From: Zoogloea sp.
GTDB taxonomy: Bacteria > Pseudomonadota > Gammaproteobacteria > Burkholderiales > Rhodocyclaceae
Length of the DNA stretch: 37,573 bases
Direction of reading: 5' to 3'
Assembly: GCF_017302315.1 (NCBI RefSeq)
Contig: NZ_JAFLDT010000042.1
Span: 1-37,573 of the forward strand
The position numbers and the translations under genes were made by a program. Positions 17,981-24,891 of this stretch are shown here, piece by piece. Numbering within the stretch: the stretch's first letter is position 1; every line of letters begins with the position of its first letter. The notes beneath the pieces were generated by a model that was not told where the DNA came from, searched no databases, and worked only from the letters and a program-made list of their open reading frames with translations.

Positions 17981-18282
17981 GCGGAGTCCTTTCGCAGGAA
18001 GTCGGGGAGTTGCGGCTCACGCTCCACCAGGTCGGCGAAGTACGCGTCCAGGTCCGTGATGCCGCTTTCGGCCGCGCCCAGGGCGGCGAGCGCCTGATTG
18101 ATGGCGTTGGCACGGGCTTCGTCTATCACTTCGCGCGCTGCATCGAGAAAGGTGATGAGCCAGGTGCCGACCGGCTGCGGGCCGACTAGCGCCAGATCGA
18201 CGAGTGTTTCTCCGTGCGGCCCTTGGCAGCGTGCCCGGTAGGGGCCGGATTCGATCACCTGCATGGGAATGCCAAGACACAT
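17977..18282 (-). CDS. hupF: HypC-like chaperone HupF/HoxL
   Basis: A 101-residue HypC paralogue. It begins MCLGIPMQVIES with essential Cys2 and has the family GTWLITFLDAAREVID segment. The C-terminal extension of about 20 residues beyond HypC length (LDAYFADLVEREPQLPDFL) is typical for HupF/HoxL. In Ralstonia and Rhizobium HupF works with HupK to stabilise the large-subunit precursor in the presence of oxygen. It starts 2 bp after hupD. Confidence 0.93.
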   Translation of the reverse strand: MCLGIPMQVIESGPYRARCQGPHGETLVDLALVGPQPVGTWLITFLDAAREVIDEARANAINQALAALGAAESGITDLDAYFADLVEREPQLPDFLRKDSA

Positions 18283-18284
18283 GT

Positions 18285-18908
18285 TCAGTCCTGCTCCAGG
18301 TTGAGGAAACGGGCATCGCCCAGCCGGCAGGCGACGCTGGCATCCGGGCGTCCGTCCTCGTAGGGGCGCAGATCCAGGGCGGCGTGGTTGATGCGTTCGC
18401 CATCCACCGTGCGGGGGGCGGGGACAGCGCCCCAGCGTTCCAGCCAGCGCAGGCCAAGGGCAAGGGCATCGGGCAGGCGGCCCTTCACCACCTCGCGCAG
18501 GCTGCCGCCGTAGTCCTCCAGCTCCTCCGGCTGAACGCCGATGAGCACCAGTTCGCGGGGCAGCTTGCCGGTCAGCTCGGCGGCCATCAGGACTTCCTGA
18601 AAGCCGGTCTGGTGCAGGCTCATCTTCTTGGCACCCATGAAGCGCGGTACCGCGTCGCCGACCACCTCCCGCAGGGTGGCGGGGGGATCGCCGTAATCGA
18701 CGGCGTCGAAGACGAGCAGGCAGTCGGCCTCCTGGACGTAGGGCAGCAGGTAGAGGCCCTGGGTGCCGCCGTCCATCAGGCTCACCTGCTCCGGAAACTG
18801 CCAGGCGTCGTTGAGGGCCTCGACACAGCGCACCCCAAAGCCTTCGTCGGCCCACAGCAGGTTGCCGATGCCGAGGATGAGGACGCGGGGAGGGGAGGCG
18901 GAAGTCAC
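18285..18908 (-). CDS. hupD: Hydrogenase maturation protease HupD/HoxM
   Basis: A 207-residue endopeptidase that removes the C-terminal peptide of HoxG after nickel insertion. The nickel-sensing residues are in place: Glu in GIGNLLWADEGFG near 11-23, Asp in LLVFDAVDYG, and His in KKMSLHQTGF. The start is a GTG (MTSASPPRVLIL). It is preceded by a near-consensus sigma-54 element and a weak terminator, so it probably begins its own transcription unit in addition to read-through from hoxKGZ. Confidence 0.95.
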   Translation of the reverse strand: MTSASPPRVLILGIGNLLWADEGFGVRCVEALNDAWQFPEQVSLMDGGTQGLYLLPYVQEADCLLVFDAVDYGDPPATLREVVGDAVPRFMGAKKMSLHQTGFQEVLMAAELTGKLPRELVLIGVQPEELEDYGGSLREVVKGRLPDALALGLRWLERWGAVPAPRTVDGERINHAALDLRPYEDGRPDASVACRLGDARFLNLEQD

Positions 18909-18941
18909 GATGGGGGCTTTCTGTAACGGATGGAGTTACAC

Positions 18942-18957
18942 ATCAAGAGCCGTGCCA
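18942..18957 (-). promoter_or_regulatory. Near-consensus sigma-54 promoter upstream of hupD
   Basis: On the minus strand the sequence TGGCACGGCTCTTGAT matches the sigma-54 consensus TGGCACG-N4-TTGCW at all positions except the -12 element (TTGA instead of TTGC). Its -24 half TGGCACGG is identical to that of the hoxK promoter. It lies 34 bp before the hupD start, so the start site would fall around 18930. Confidence 0.55.
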
Positions 18958-18984
18958 GTTTTGCGATGGCCCCTGGCAGTCCGG

Positions 18985-19004
18985 AAAAACCTTGTGCTTC
19001 AAGG
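18985..19004 (-). terminator. Weak intrinsic terminator/attenuator after the HigA-like gene
   Basis: Read on the minus strand, CCTTG-AAGCA-CAAGG forms a 5-bp perfect stem with a 5-nt loop, directly followed by five T residues. The stem is short, so partial termination is more likely than full. It lies between the HigA-like gene and the sigma-54-like element upstream of hupD. Confidence 0.45.
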
Positions 19005-19077
19005 GGATGAAAATGGCATCCCGATCTTGGGGTGGTAAGGGGCTTGCCGGTTCGGGTGTGTTCTGGAAGGTGAGTGA

Positions 19078-19398
19078 TCACCGGGCACGGCTTCCCTTGT
19101 CGTCGATGGAGGCGCGAAATTGCCGGCGGGCCTGATGCAGATCCCAGGCATTCTGCAGGCCCATCCAGAACTCGGCGCTGGGGCCGAAGTAGAGGGCCAG
19201 GCGCAGCGCGGTGTCGGGTGTCATGCCGCGTTTGCCGAGGACCAGCTCGTTGACGCGGCGGCGCGAGATGGCAAGCAGGCCGGCCAGGGCTTCCTGGCTG
19301 ACCCCGAGGGGGGCCATGAAGCGCGTGGCCAGAAAATGCCCCGGGTGCATGGGCGTGCGACCCGGGGCCAATACAACGCTGCGGGGGAGGGAAATCAT
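19078..19398 (-). CDS. HigA-like XRE-family DNA-binding protein without a toxin partner
   Basis: A 106-residue protein of the HigA addiction-module antidote family. Family features are HPGHFLATRFMAPLGVSQEALA near 18-39, the helix-turn-helix ISRRRVNELVLGKRGMTPDTALRLALYFG (about 44-72 in two parts) and SAEFWMGLQNAWDL after it. The ATG overlaps the hoxZ stop by one base (TGATG), so it is translationally coupled to the hydrogenase genes. Met17 is a possible shorter start. No HigB-type toxin is next to it: the neighbours are hoxZ and hupD. It may have been recruited as a regulator in the hydrogenase operon. Confidence 0.88.
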   Translation of the reverse strand: MISLPRSVVLAPGRTPMHPGHFLATRFMAPLGVSQEALAGLLAISRRRVNELVLGKRGMTPDTALRLALYFGPSAEFWMGLQNAWDLHQARRQFRASIDDKGSRAR

Positions 19399-20102
19399 CA
19401 ATCCTTGAACATGCGCCAACCGGAGATCATGGTGGAGATGAGCGACTGTCGGCTCATGATGTCCTCGCGGATGGCGGCATACACGTGAACCAGGACAAAG
19501 GTCATCATGATCCACATACCCAGGCGGTGCAGGCTGTGCAGCTGCATCGAGCCACCCACGGCGGGAATGACCCACCCGAAGAGCTGGTCCTGCCAACTGC
19601 CCAGTCCGACCCCTTCGCTGTACAGGGCAAAGCCGGTGATCACCATGCCCACCGCCAGGACCGTGAAAAAGAAGAACATCATCAGCTGGGCCATCGGGTT
19701 GTGGCCGACGTACTTCTTGGGCGTCTTTTCCAGAAAGAGATACCAGCGCAGTTCGAAGAACACCTCGCTCCACCACTGCCCGTTGCCGATGGGCAGCATG
19801 AAGATCTGCCGCGCGTGATGATTGCCGACGAAGGCCCAATAGAGGCGGCCAAGCAGGCCGACAGCAAAGATGTAGGCCGCGCTGAAGTGGGCAAAGCGGA
19901 TGTAGCCGAGCAGGAAGTTGTCGGAGGCTTCGCCCGGCAAGGTCGGCAGCGGCTTGCCGATGAAGTAGCCACTCACCGCCAGCACCACCATTGCCAGGGC
20001 ATTGACCCAGTGCCACAGGCGCACCGGTGCTTCATAGACGTAGATCGACTTGACCGAGCGACCAAGCCGCTCGGCCTCCAGCATGTCCTGTTGTGACAGC
20101 AT
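19398..20102 (-). CDS. hoxZ: Hydrogenase b-type cytochrome subunit HupC/HoxZ
   Basis: A 234-residue inner-membrane diheme cytochrome b that anchors the HoxKG dimer and transfers electrons from H2 to quinone. Four hydrophobic segments are visible: LWHWVNALAMVVLAVSGYF near 28-47, FAHFSAAYIFAVGLLGRLYW, MFFFFTVLAVGMVITGFALY, and LGMWIMMTFVLVHVYAAI near 195-212. Heme-ligand histidines lie in RLWHWVN, RFAHFSAAY, LHSLHRLG and LVHVYAAI. It begins 64 bp after the hoxG stop. Confidence 0.96.
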   Translation of the reverse strand: MLSQQDMLEAERLGRSVKSIYVYEAPVRLWHWVNALAMVVLAVSGYFIGKPLPTLPGEASDNFLLGYIRFAHFSAAYIFAVGLLGRLYWAFVGNHHARQIFMLPIGNGQWWSEVFFELRWYLFLEKTPKKYVGHNPMAQLMMFFFFTVLAVGMVITGFALYSEGVGLGSWQDQLFGWVIPAVGGSMQLHSLHRLGMWIMMTFVLVHVYAAIREDIMSRQSLISTMISGWRMFKD

Positions 20103-20166
20103 GTTCAGGCCTCCAGGGGGGTAGCGGGCGTGAGGGGCATCATGGCGCGGTGCCTGTCCGGCGCGC

Positions 20167-21963
20167 TCAGCGCACCTTGACCGACGACAGTTCCCGGCCG
20201 TCGGGACTCATCACGTGGGTCGAGCAGGCCAGGCAGGGGTCGAAGGAATGCAGGGTGCGCAGGATCTCCAGCGGCTCGTCGGCCTTGGCCACGGGCGTGT
20301 CCATCAACGAGGCCTCGAAGGCGCCGATCTGACCCTTATGGTCGCGGGGGCCGCCATTCCAGGTGGTGGGCACGACGCACTGGTAGTTGTCGATCCGGGT
20401 GTCCTTGATCTTGATCCAGTGGCCCAGGGCTCCGCGCGGCGCTTCGGTGAACCCGGCGCCCTTGGCCTCCTTCGGCCAGGTGGAGGGCTCCCATTTCTCG
20501 ATGTTGGCGGTGTTCAGATCCCCCGCCTTGAGATTGGCGATCAGTTTGTCGAACTGCTGGCTCTGCAGCTTGACGCAGTAGGCTGTTTCCAGGCCCCGCG
20601 CCGCGGTGCGCCCCAGGGTCGAGAACAGGGCGCTCACCGGCACGTCGAGCTTCTTGAGGGCGCCATCCACCAGCGCGTGGATCTCCGGGTACTGCTTGGG
20701 CTGAAGATAGCCCAGCACCATGCGCGACAGGCAGCCCACCTCCATGGCATGGCCGCGCCAGCGCGGGGCCTTGATCCAGGAGTATTTGGCGCCTTCGTCG
20801 AGTTCCTTGATGTTGGTCTTGGTGCCCTTGGTGTTGGGGCCGAGCACGAAGTTCGGCTCGGTGACGCCGTCGAAGGGGTGCAGGCCCTTGGTTTCGTCCG
20901 GGTACTTGTACCAGGAGTGGGCGACGAACTCCTGCACCTGCTCCGGATCCTTCAGGTCCACCGGATGGATCTCATCGAGCTTGCCGTTGATGATGGCGCC
21001 CCGCGGCAGCAGCAGGTTGGCCGACGAGTAGTCGTTGGCCTTCTGGGGGATGTCGCCATAGGAGAGCAGGTTCTTCGACGACAGGCCGCCGCCGTACAGC
21101 CAGCCCTTGTAGAAGGAGCCGATGGCAAGCAGATCGGGGATATAGACCTGTTCCACGAACTCGGTGGCCCGGTCGATGATGCTCTTGACCAGGTTCAGGC
21201 GCTCCATGTTGACCGCACCCACGGCCCCCGTGCCCTCCAGGTTGATGGCACAGGGAACGCCGCCCACCAGCCAGTTGGGGTGGGGATTCTTGCCCCCGAA
21301 GATGGTATGGACCTTGACCAGCTCCTTCTGGAAGTCGAGGGCTTCCAGGTAATGGGCCACCGCCATCAGATTGGCCTCGGGTGGCAGCTTGTAGGCCGGG
21401 TTGCCCCAGTAGCCATTCATGAAGGGGCCCAGCTGGCCCGATTCGACGAACTTCTTGAGGCGGTTCTGCACGTCACGGAAGTAGCCGGGCGAGGACAGGG
21501 GCCAGGAGGAAATGCTCTGGGCCAGCTCCGACGTCTTCTTCGGGTCTGCCTTCAGGGTCGACACCACATCCACCCAGTCCAGCGCGTGCAGATGGTAGAA
21601 ATGCACCAGGTGATCGTGAATGTAGAGGTTGAGCTGCATCAGGTTCCGGATGGTGTTGGCATTTTCCGGGATCTGGATGTTCAGGGCGTCCTCGACGGCG
21701 CGCACCGAGGTCAGGGCATGGGTGCCGGTGCACACGCCGCAGATGCGCTCGGTGAAGGCCCAGGCGTCGCGGGGGTCGCGCCCCTTGAGGATGACCTCGA
21801 GGCCGCGCCACATGGTGCCGGTGGAGACGGCATTGCGAATGATGTTCTTGTCATCGAGGTTCACTTCCACGCGCAGGTGGCCTTCGATGCGGCAGACCGG
21901 GTCAACGACGACCCGCTTGCCGGAGTTGTCGAGCTTGAAGCCCTGGGTTTCATAGGCGGCCAT
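20167..21963 (-). CDS. hoxG: Membrane-bound [NiFe]-hydrogenase large subunit HupL/HoxG
   Basis: A 598-residue catalytic subunit for H2 oxidation. Ni ligands are Cys75 and Cys78 in [11 protein letters not shown] (with His82) and Cys577 and Cys580 in DPCLACSTH. Fifteen residues follow the final His583, starting VMSPDGRE, and are expected to be removed by HupD after nickel insertion; the regulatory subunit HupV in this window lacks that tail. The [10 protein letters not shown] segment near 25 is conserved. The gene starts directly behind the hoxK stop, with no spacer. It is exported with HoxK by the Tat pathway as a folded dimer. Confidence 0.97.
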   Translation of the reverse strand: MAAYETQGFKLDNSGKRVVVDPVCRIEGHLRVEVNLDDKNIIRNAVSTGTMWRGLEVILKGRDPRDAWAFTERICGVCTGTHALTSVRAVEDALNIQIPENANTIRNLMQLNLYIHDHLVHFYHLHALDWVDVVSTLKADPKKTSELAQSISSWPLSSPGYFRDVQNRLKKFVESGQLGPFMNGYWGNPAYKLPPEANLMAVAHYLEALDFQKELVKVHTIFGGKNPHPNWLVGGVPCAINLEGTGAVGAVNMERLNLVKSIIDRATEFVEQVYIPDLLAIGSFYKGWLYGGGLSSKNLLSYGDIPQKANDYSSANLLLPRGAIINGKLDEIHPVDLKDPEQVQEFVAHSWYKYPDETKGLHPFDGVTEPNFVLGPNTKGTKTNIKELDEGAKYSWIKAPRWRGHAMEVGCLSRMVLGYLQPKQYPEIHALVDGALKKLDVPVSALFSTLGRTAARGLETAYCVKLQSQQFDKLIANLKAGDLNTANIEKWEPSTWPKEAKGAGFTEAPRGALGHWIKIKDTRIDNYQCVVPTTWNGGPRDHKGQIGAFEASLMDTPVAKADEPLEILRTLHSFDPCLACSTHVMSPDGRELSSVKVR

Positions 21964-23052
21964 TCACTTTTCTCCTGCGTGTTCGGTTTCGCCGGCCTTG
22001 CGGCGTGCGCGTGCGAGGGCGGTCACGGCCGCATGGGCCGCCACGGCCGCCCCGACGGTGCCGGCCGCTGCCTTGCCGATGGTGTCGGCATTGGATTCGA
22101 CGCCGAACTGATGGATGTTGGTCACCCGGTCATAGAAGCTGCCCTTGTCCCAGAAGCCTTCTTCCGAACAACCGATGCAGCCGTGGCCGGACTGGACCGG
22201 CCAGCTCACGCCACCATTCCAGCGCATGGACGAGCAGGCGTTGTAGGTGGTGGGGCCCTTGCAGCCCATCTTGTAAAGGCAATAGCCCTTGCGGGCCGCT
22301 TCGTCGTCCCATTGTTCGACGAACTGGCCCGCGTCAAAGTGGCCGCGCCGATAGCATTTGTCGTGGATGCGCTGACCGTAGAACATCTTCGGCCGCCCTT
22401 GCCGGTCAAGCTCGGGAATGCGGTCGAAGGTGAGCATGTAGGTGACGACCCCTGTCATGACCTCGGCGATGGGCGGACAGCCCGGCACGTTGATGATGGG
22501 TTTGCCGGAGATCACCTTGTGCACCGGCGTGGCCCGGGTCGGGTTGGGCTTGGCAGCCTGCACGCAGCCATACGAGGCGCAGGCACCCCAGGAAATCACC
22601 GCCTTGGCATCGGCACAGGTTTCCTTGAGCACTTCGACAAAGGGGCGGCCACCGTGGATGCAGAACATGCCGTCCTCGTTGAGGGGCGGGTTGCCCTCGA
22701 CGGCAACAATGTAGTTGCCCTTGTACTTCTTCTTGACCTCTTCAATGATGGCTTCCGCCTGGTGACCGGCGGCGGCCATCAGGGTGTCGTCGTAGTCGAG
22801 GGACAGCATCGACAGCACCACATCCTTGGTCAGGGGATGGGCCGAGCGGATGAAGGACTCGGAGCAGCAGGTGCACTCCAGGCCATGCAGCCAGATCACC
22901 GGCGTGCGCGCCTTGGTCTCCAGCGCATGGGCGATGCGCGGTGCCGCGGCGCTGCCCAGTCCGAGGGACGTGGCCGTGAGACTGCAGAATTTCAGGAAGC
23001 TGCGCCGGGTGATGCCCTGGCGCCGCAGCACTTCATAAAAGGTTTCGGTCAC
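21964..23052 (-). CDS. hoxK: Oxygen-tolerant [NiFe]-hydrogenase small subunit HupS/HoxK
   Basis: A 362-residue Fe-S subunit starting at GTG with a GAGGGG ribosome-binding site. The Tat signal TRRSFLKF (15-22) is followed by a likely cleavage after AHA (43). Counting from Leu44 as residue 1, all six ligands of the oxygen-tolerant [4Fe-3S] proximal cluster are present: Cys17, 19 and 20 in ECTCCSE, Cys115 and Cys120 in GACASYGC, Cys149 in PGCPP. The two extra cysteines (19 and 120) separate group 1d enzymes from ordinary ones. Medial and distal cluster ligands follow ([36 protein letters not shown]). A C-terminal hydrophobic helix (about 320-348) anchors the protein to the membrane near HoxZ. 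Confidence 0.97.
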   Translation of the reverse strand: MTETFYEVLRRQGITRRSFLKFCSLTATSLGLGSAAAPRIAHALETKARTPVIWLHGLECTCCSESFIRSAHPLTKDVVLSMLSLDYDDTLMAAAGHQAEAIIEEVKKKYKGNYIVAVEGNPPLNEDGMFCIHGGRPFVEVLKETCADAKAVISWGACASYGCVQAAKPNPTRATPVHKVISGKPIINVPGCPPIAEVMTGVVTYMLTFDRIPELDRQGRPKMFYGQRIHDKCYRRGHFDAGQFVEQWDDEAARKGYCLYKMGCKGPTTYNACSSMRWNGGVSWPVQSGHGCIGCSEEGFWDKGSFYDRVTNIHQFGVESNADTIGKAAAGTVGAAVAAHAAVTALARARRKAGETEHAGEK

Positions 23053-23275
23053 GGGTGGTTCCCCCTCGTTGTTCTGGCGTCAAGTCGAGGGTGGAATGAG
23101 CAACGGCCGTGCCATGGGCCACGCCAGGTCGCAGCCCTTTGAAAATCATGGGCTTGCACTGGGTGGCGGGTGGGCATGGAGGCGGGCGGTGGAAGCCTGC
23201 TTGCCGATCTCCATGGCAGGAGTGGCAAGGTGCCTTGCACCTTCGGGGCGGCGCACCCCGCCCGAAAGGGTGGGC
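23053..23275 (-). other. hupT-hoxK intergenic regulatory region
   Basis: This 223-bp gap contains two hairpin-forming stretches just after hupT (AAGGTG/CACCTT at 23227-23243 and a larger imperfect GC stem at about 23241-23270) without a T-tract, then the sigma-54 promoter at 23099-23114. The 120 bp or so between them is where HoxA and a bending protein such as IHF would bind, but I cannot name their sites with confidence. Confidence 0.5.
23099..23114 (-). promoter_or_regulatory. Consensus sigma-54 promoter of the hydrogenase structural operon
   Basis: On the minus strand TGGCACGGCCGTTGCT matches the sigma-54 -24/-12 consensus TGGCACG-N4-TTGCW at every defined position. The expected transcription start is about 23088, some 36 bp before the hoxK GTG. 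The cluster encodes the matching activator HoxA with an intact GAFTGA loop. Hydrogenase promoters of Ralstonia and Bradyrhizobium use the same arrangement. Confidence 0.93.
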
Positions 23276-24622
23276 TCAGTGGCTCCTGACGGGAAGCGTC
23301 AGGGTGAACACCGCGCCCCCGTCCGGATGGTTGTGGGCGGTGAGCTGGCCCCCGTGGCGCTCGACGATGCCGTAGCTGATGGAAAGCCCGAGCCCGGTGC
23401 CCTGGCCGACCGGCTTGGTGGTGAAGAAGGGCTCGAAGAGGTGCGCCATGTGTTCGCTGGCGATGCCGGGGCCGTTGTCGCGGAAGATGATGGTCAGCCA
23501 GCGGTCGCTCACCATGCCGGCAATGTGCAGGCTGGGCTGCGGGGTGGTGGCGGTGGCATCGCAGGCGTTCTGGATCAGGTTCATCACCACCTGCTGCAGT
23601 TGCCCCGATGAGCCCTGGCAGAACAATCCTGGTGGCAGATCATGGGACACCTGGAAGCGGGTCGGCGCACTCTGCACCACCCAGCGCACCGAGCGCCGGA
23701 TCACGTCGGCCAGATCGACCGAGTCCCGCGCCGCCTTGTCGACGGCCGAGAAACGCTTCAGGGCATCGACGATGTCCCGGGTGCGCTCAGCGCCTTCGAT
23801 CATGCCGTCGATCAGGGGCTGGAGATCGCGCTTGATGGCGTCGATACCCAGCTCGGCCCGCAATGCCGCCAGGCCCGGATCGGCCGCCGCCGCCGTGCCG
23901 TGCACCGCATCGAGGTATTTGTCGAGGCGTGTCGTGTAGCGCCGCAGGGACAGCACATTGCCGAGCACGAAGCTGATGGGGTTGTTCAGCTCGTGCGCCA
24001 CACCCGCAACCAGGCGGCCCAGGGAGACCATCTTCTCGGCGTGCAGAAGCTGGCTCTGGGTGCGTTTCAGATCATCGTGGGCCTGGCGCAGGGCCTCATA
24101 GGCACGGCGCAACTCACCAACCGGGCGCCCGGTGACCACCATGCCGACGAGCTTTCCGGTTCGGGACAGGCGGGGCGTCCAGTTGAACGAAACCGGCACC
24201 AGGGCACCGTTCCCGGCCCGTAGCTGGAGCTCGCAATCATGGGCGCCGGCCTGGCCGTGGCTGATCAGCAGCTCGCGGGCCTTCGCCGTCTCGTCGCTGT
24301 CACTAAACAGATCGAACACCGGGGTGCGGAGGAGCTGCGCCGAGGCCTTGCCGGTAAAGCGTTCCAGCGACGAGTTGACCTCCTGGATGGTGCCGTTGCG
24401 GTCGCACACGATGAGGAGGTCGGAGATCGAGGCGAGAACACTCTCGATGAACTGGTGGGACTCCTCAAGCGCCCGGTTCTTTTCCTCGAGCGCCACTTCA
24501 TGCTCGAGCAGGTCACTGTAAACCTGATCCATCTTCTGGATCACCTCTATCCACGCCAGCTCCCCAAGGTCGCCGGACGCGGGGGCTGGGTCGGCGGAAG
24601 GGCCGGAAACGGGCGTGCTCAT
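23276..24622 (-). CDS. hupT: Sensor histidine kinase HupT/HoxJ
   Basis: A 448-residue soluble kinase of the H2-sensing system. No membrane segment is visible. An acidic coiled-coil (LEHEVALEEKNRALEESH) leads into a PAS domain (about 60-165, with LLIVCDRNGTIQEVN). The phospho-acceptor is His210 in GVAHELNNPISF. The ATPase domain shows NLIQNACDA (N box), FRDNGPGI (G1), FEPFFTTK (F) and GTGLGLSISYGI (G2). In Rhodobacter and Ralstonia HupUV/HoxBC inhibits this kinase when H2 is present. The start ATG giving MSTPVSGP is preferred over a frame running 36 residues further upstream into the promoter region. Here hupT opens the cluster, far from hoxA and hupUV. Confidence 0.93.
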   Translation of the reverse strand: MSTPVSGPSADPAPASGDLGELAWIEVIQKMDQVYSDLLEHEVALEEKNRALEESHQFIESVLASISDLLIVCDRNGTIQEVNSSLERFTGKASAQLLRTPVFDLFSDSDETAKARELLISHGQAGAHDCELQLRAGNGALVPVSFNWTPRLSRTGKLVGMVVTGRPVGELRRAYEALRQAHDDLKRTQSQLLHAEKMVSLGRLVAGVAHELNNPISFVLGNVLSLRRYTTRLDKYLDAVHGTAAAADPGLAALRAELGIDAIKRDLQPLIDGMIEGAERTRDIVDALKRFSAVDKAARDSVDLADVIRRSVRWVVQSAPTRFQVSHDLPPGLFCQGSSGQLQQVVMNLIQNACDATATTPQPSLHIAGMVSDRWLTIIFRDNGPGIASEHMAHLFEPFFTTKPVGQGTGLGLSISYGIVERHGGQLTAHNHPDGGAVFTLTLPVRSH

Positions 24623-24680
24623 GGCGGCAGTCGGCTGGGCAGGGGCAAAGGGCCATCGGGGGGCTATGGGGAGGGATTGT

Positions 24681-24694
24681 AGAGCAGGTGCTCT
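24681..24694. promoter_or_regulatory. Palindromic candidate operator between hupT and tmoA
   Basis: AGAGCAGGTGCTCT is a perfect dyad (AGAGCA-GG-TGCTCT) in the 269-bp divergent region. On the minus strand a TACAAT hexamer, a good -10 for hupT, overlaps its edge (24675-24680), so a protein bound here would sit on the hupT promoter. A GGGG-TGCG-CCCC hairpin follows at 24697-24708. The binding protein is unknown. Confidence 0.35.
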
Positions 24695-24743
24695 AAGGGG
24701 TGCGCCCCAATGGCATTTGCTGCAAAGCACCTAAACCATCGTC

Positions 24744-24749
24744 TAATAT
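24744..24749 (+). promoter_or_regulatory. Possible -10 element for the tmo operon
   Basis: TAATAT lies 142 bp before the tmoA start. The -35 candidate at 17-bp spacing (TGCAAA) is poor, as expected for an activator-dependent promoter. No correctly spaced sigma-54 element is found in the region. This is a weak call. Confidence 0.25.
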
Positions 24750-24891
24750 CGCCCCCCTTCGTTTCCTTATAACTTTCCCCTGCACGGTTGAAATGCCCAC
24801 TGCCTTCAACCGGCCGATCCGGCTGCCAATGAGTGGTCGGGCGCGAGGGGGAGCTGCAGGGCTCCTGCATCCCGTTATGAAGGAGACATCA

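Noticed and set aside
16629-18113. A 494-residue protein containing HupH at its end
   Set aside because: The upstream part is hupG and hupF read out of frame. The ATG at 17522 gives the family start and the usual four-base overlap.
20215-23142. A 975-codon plus-strand open frame opposite hoxK and hoxG
   Set aside because: It is the antisense of two certain genes, shows no domain and is explained by GC-rich third positions. Similar antisense frames elsewhere (for example 10007-11209, 11233-13503, 24889-26733, 27194-28420) were rejected for the same reason.
24710-24724. A TGGC...TGC sequence upstream of tmoA as a sigma-54 promoter
   Set aside because: The spacing between the GG and GC doublets is 8 instead of the required 10 bp, so it cannot be a proper -24/-12 element.
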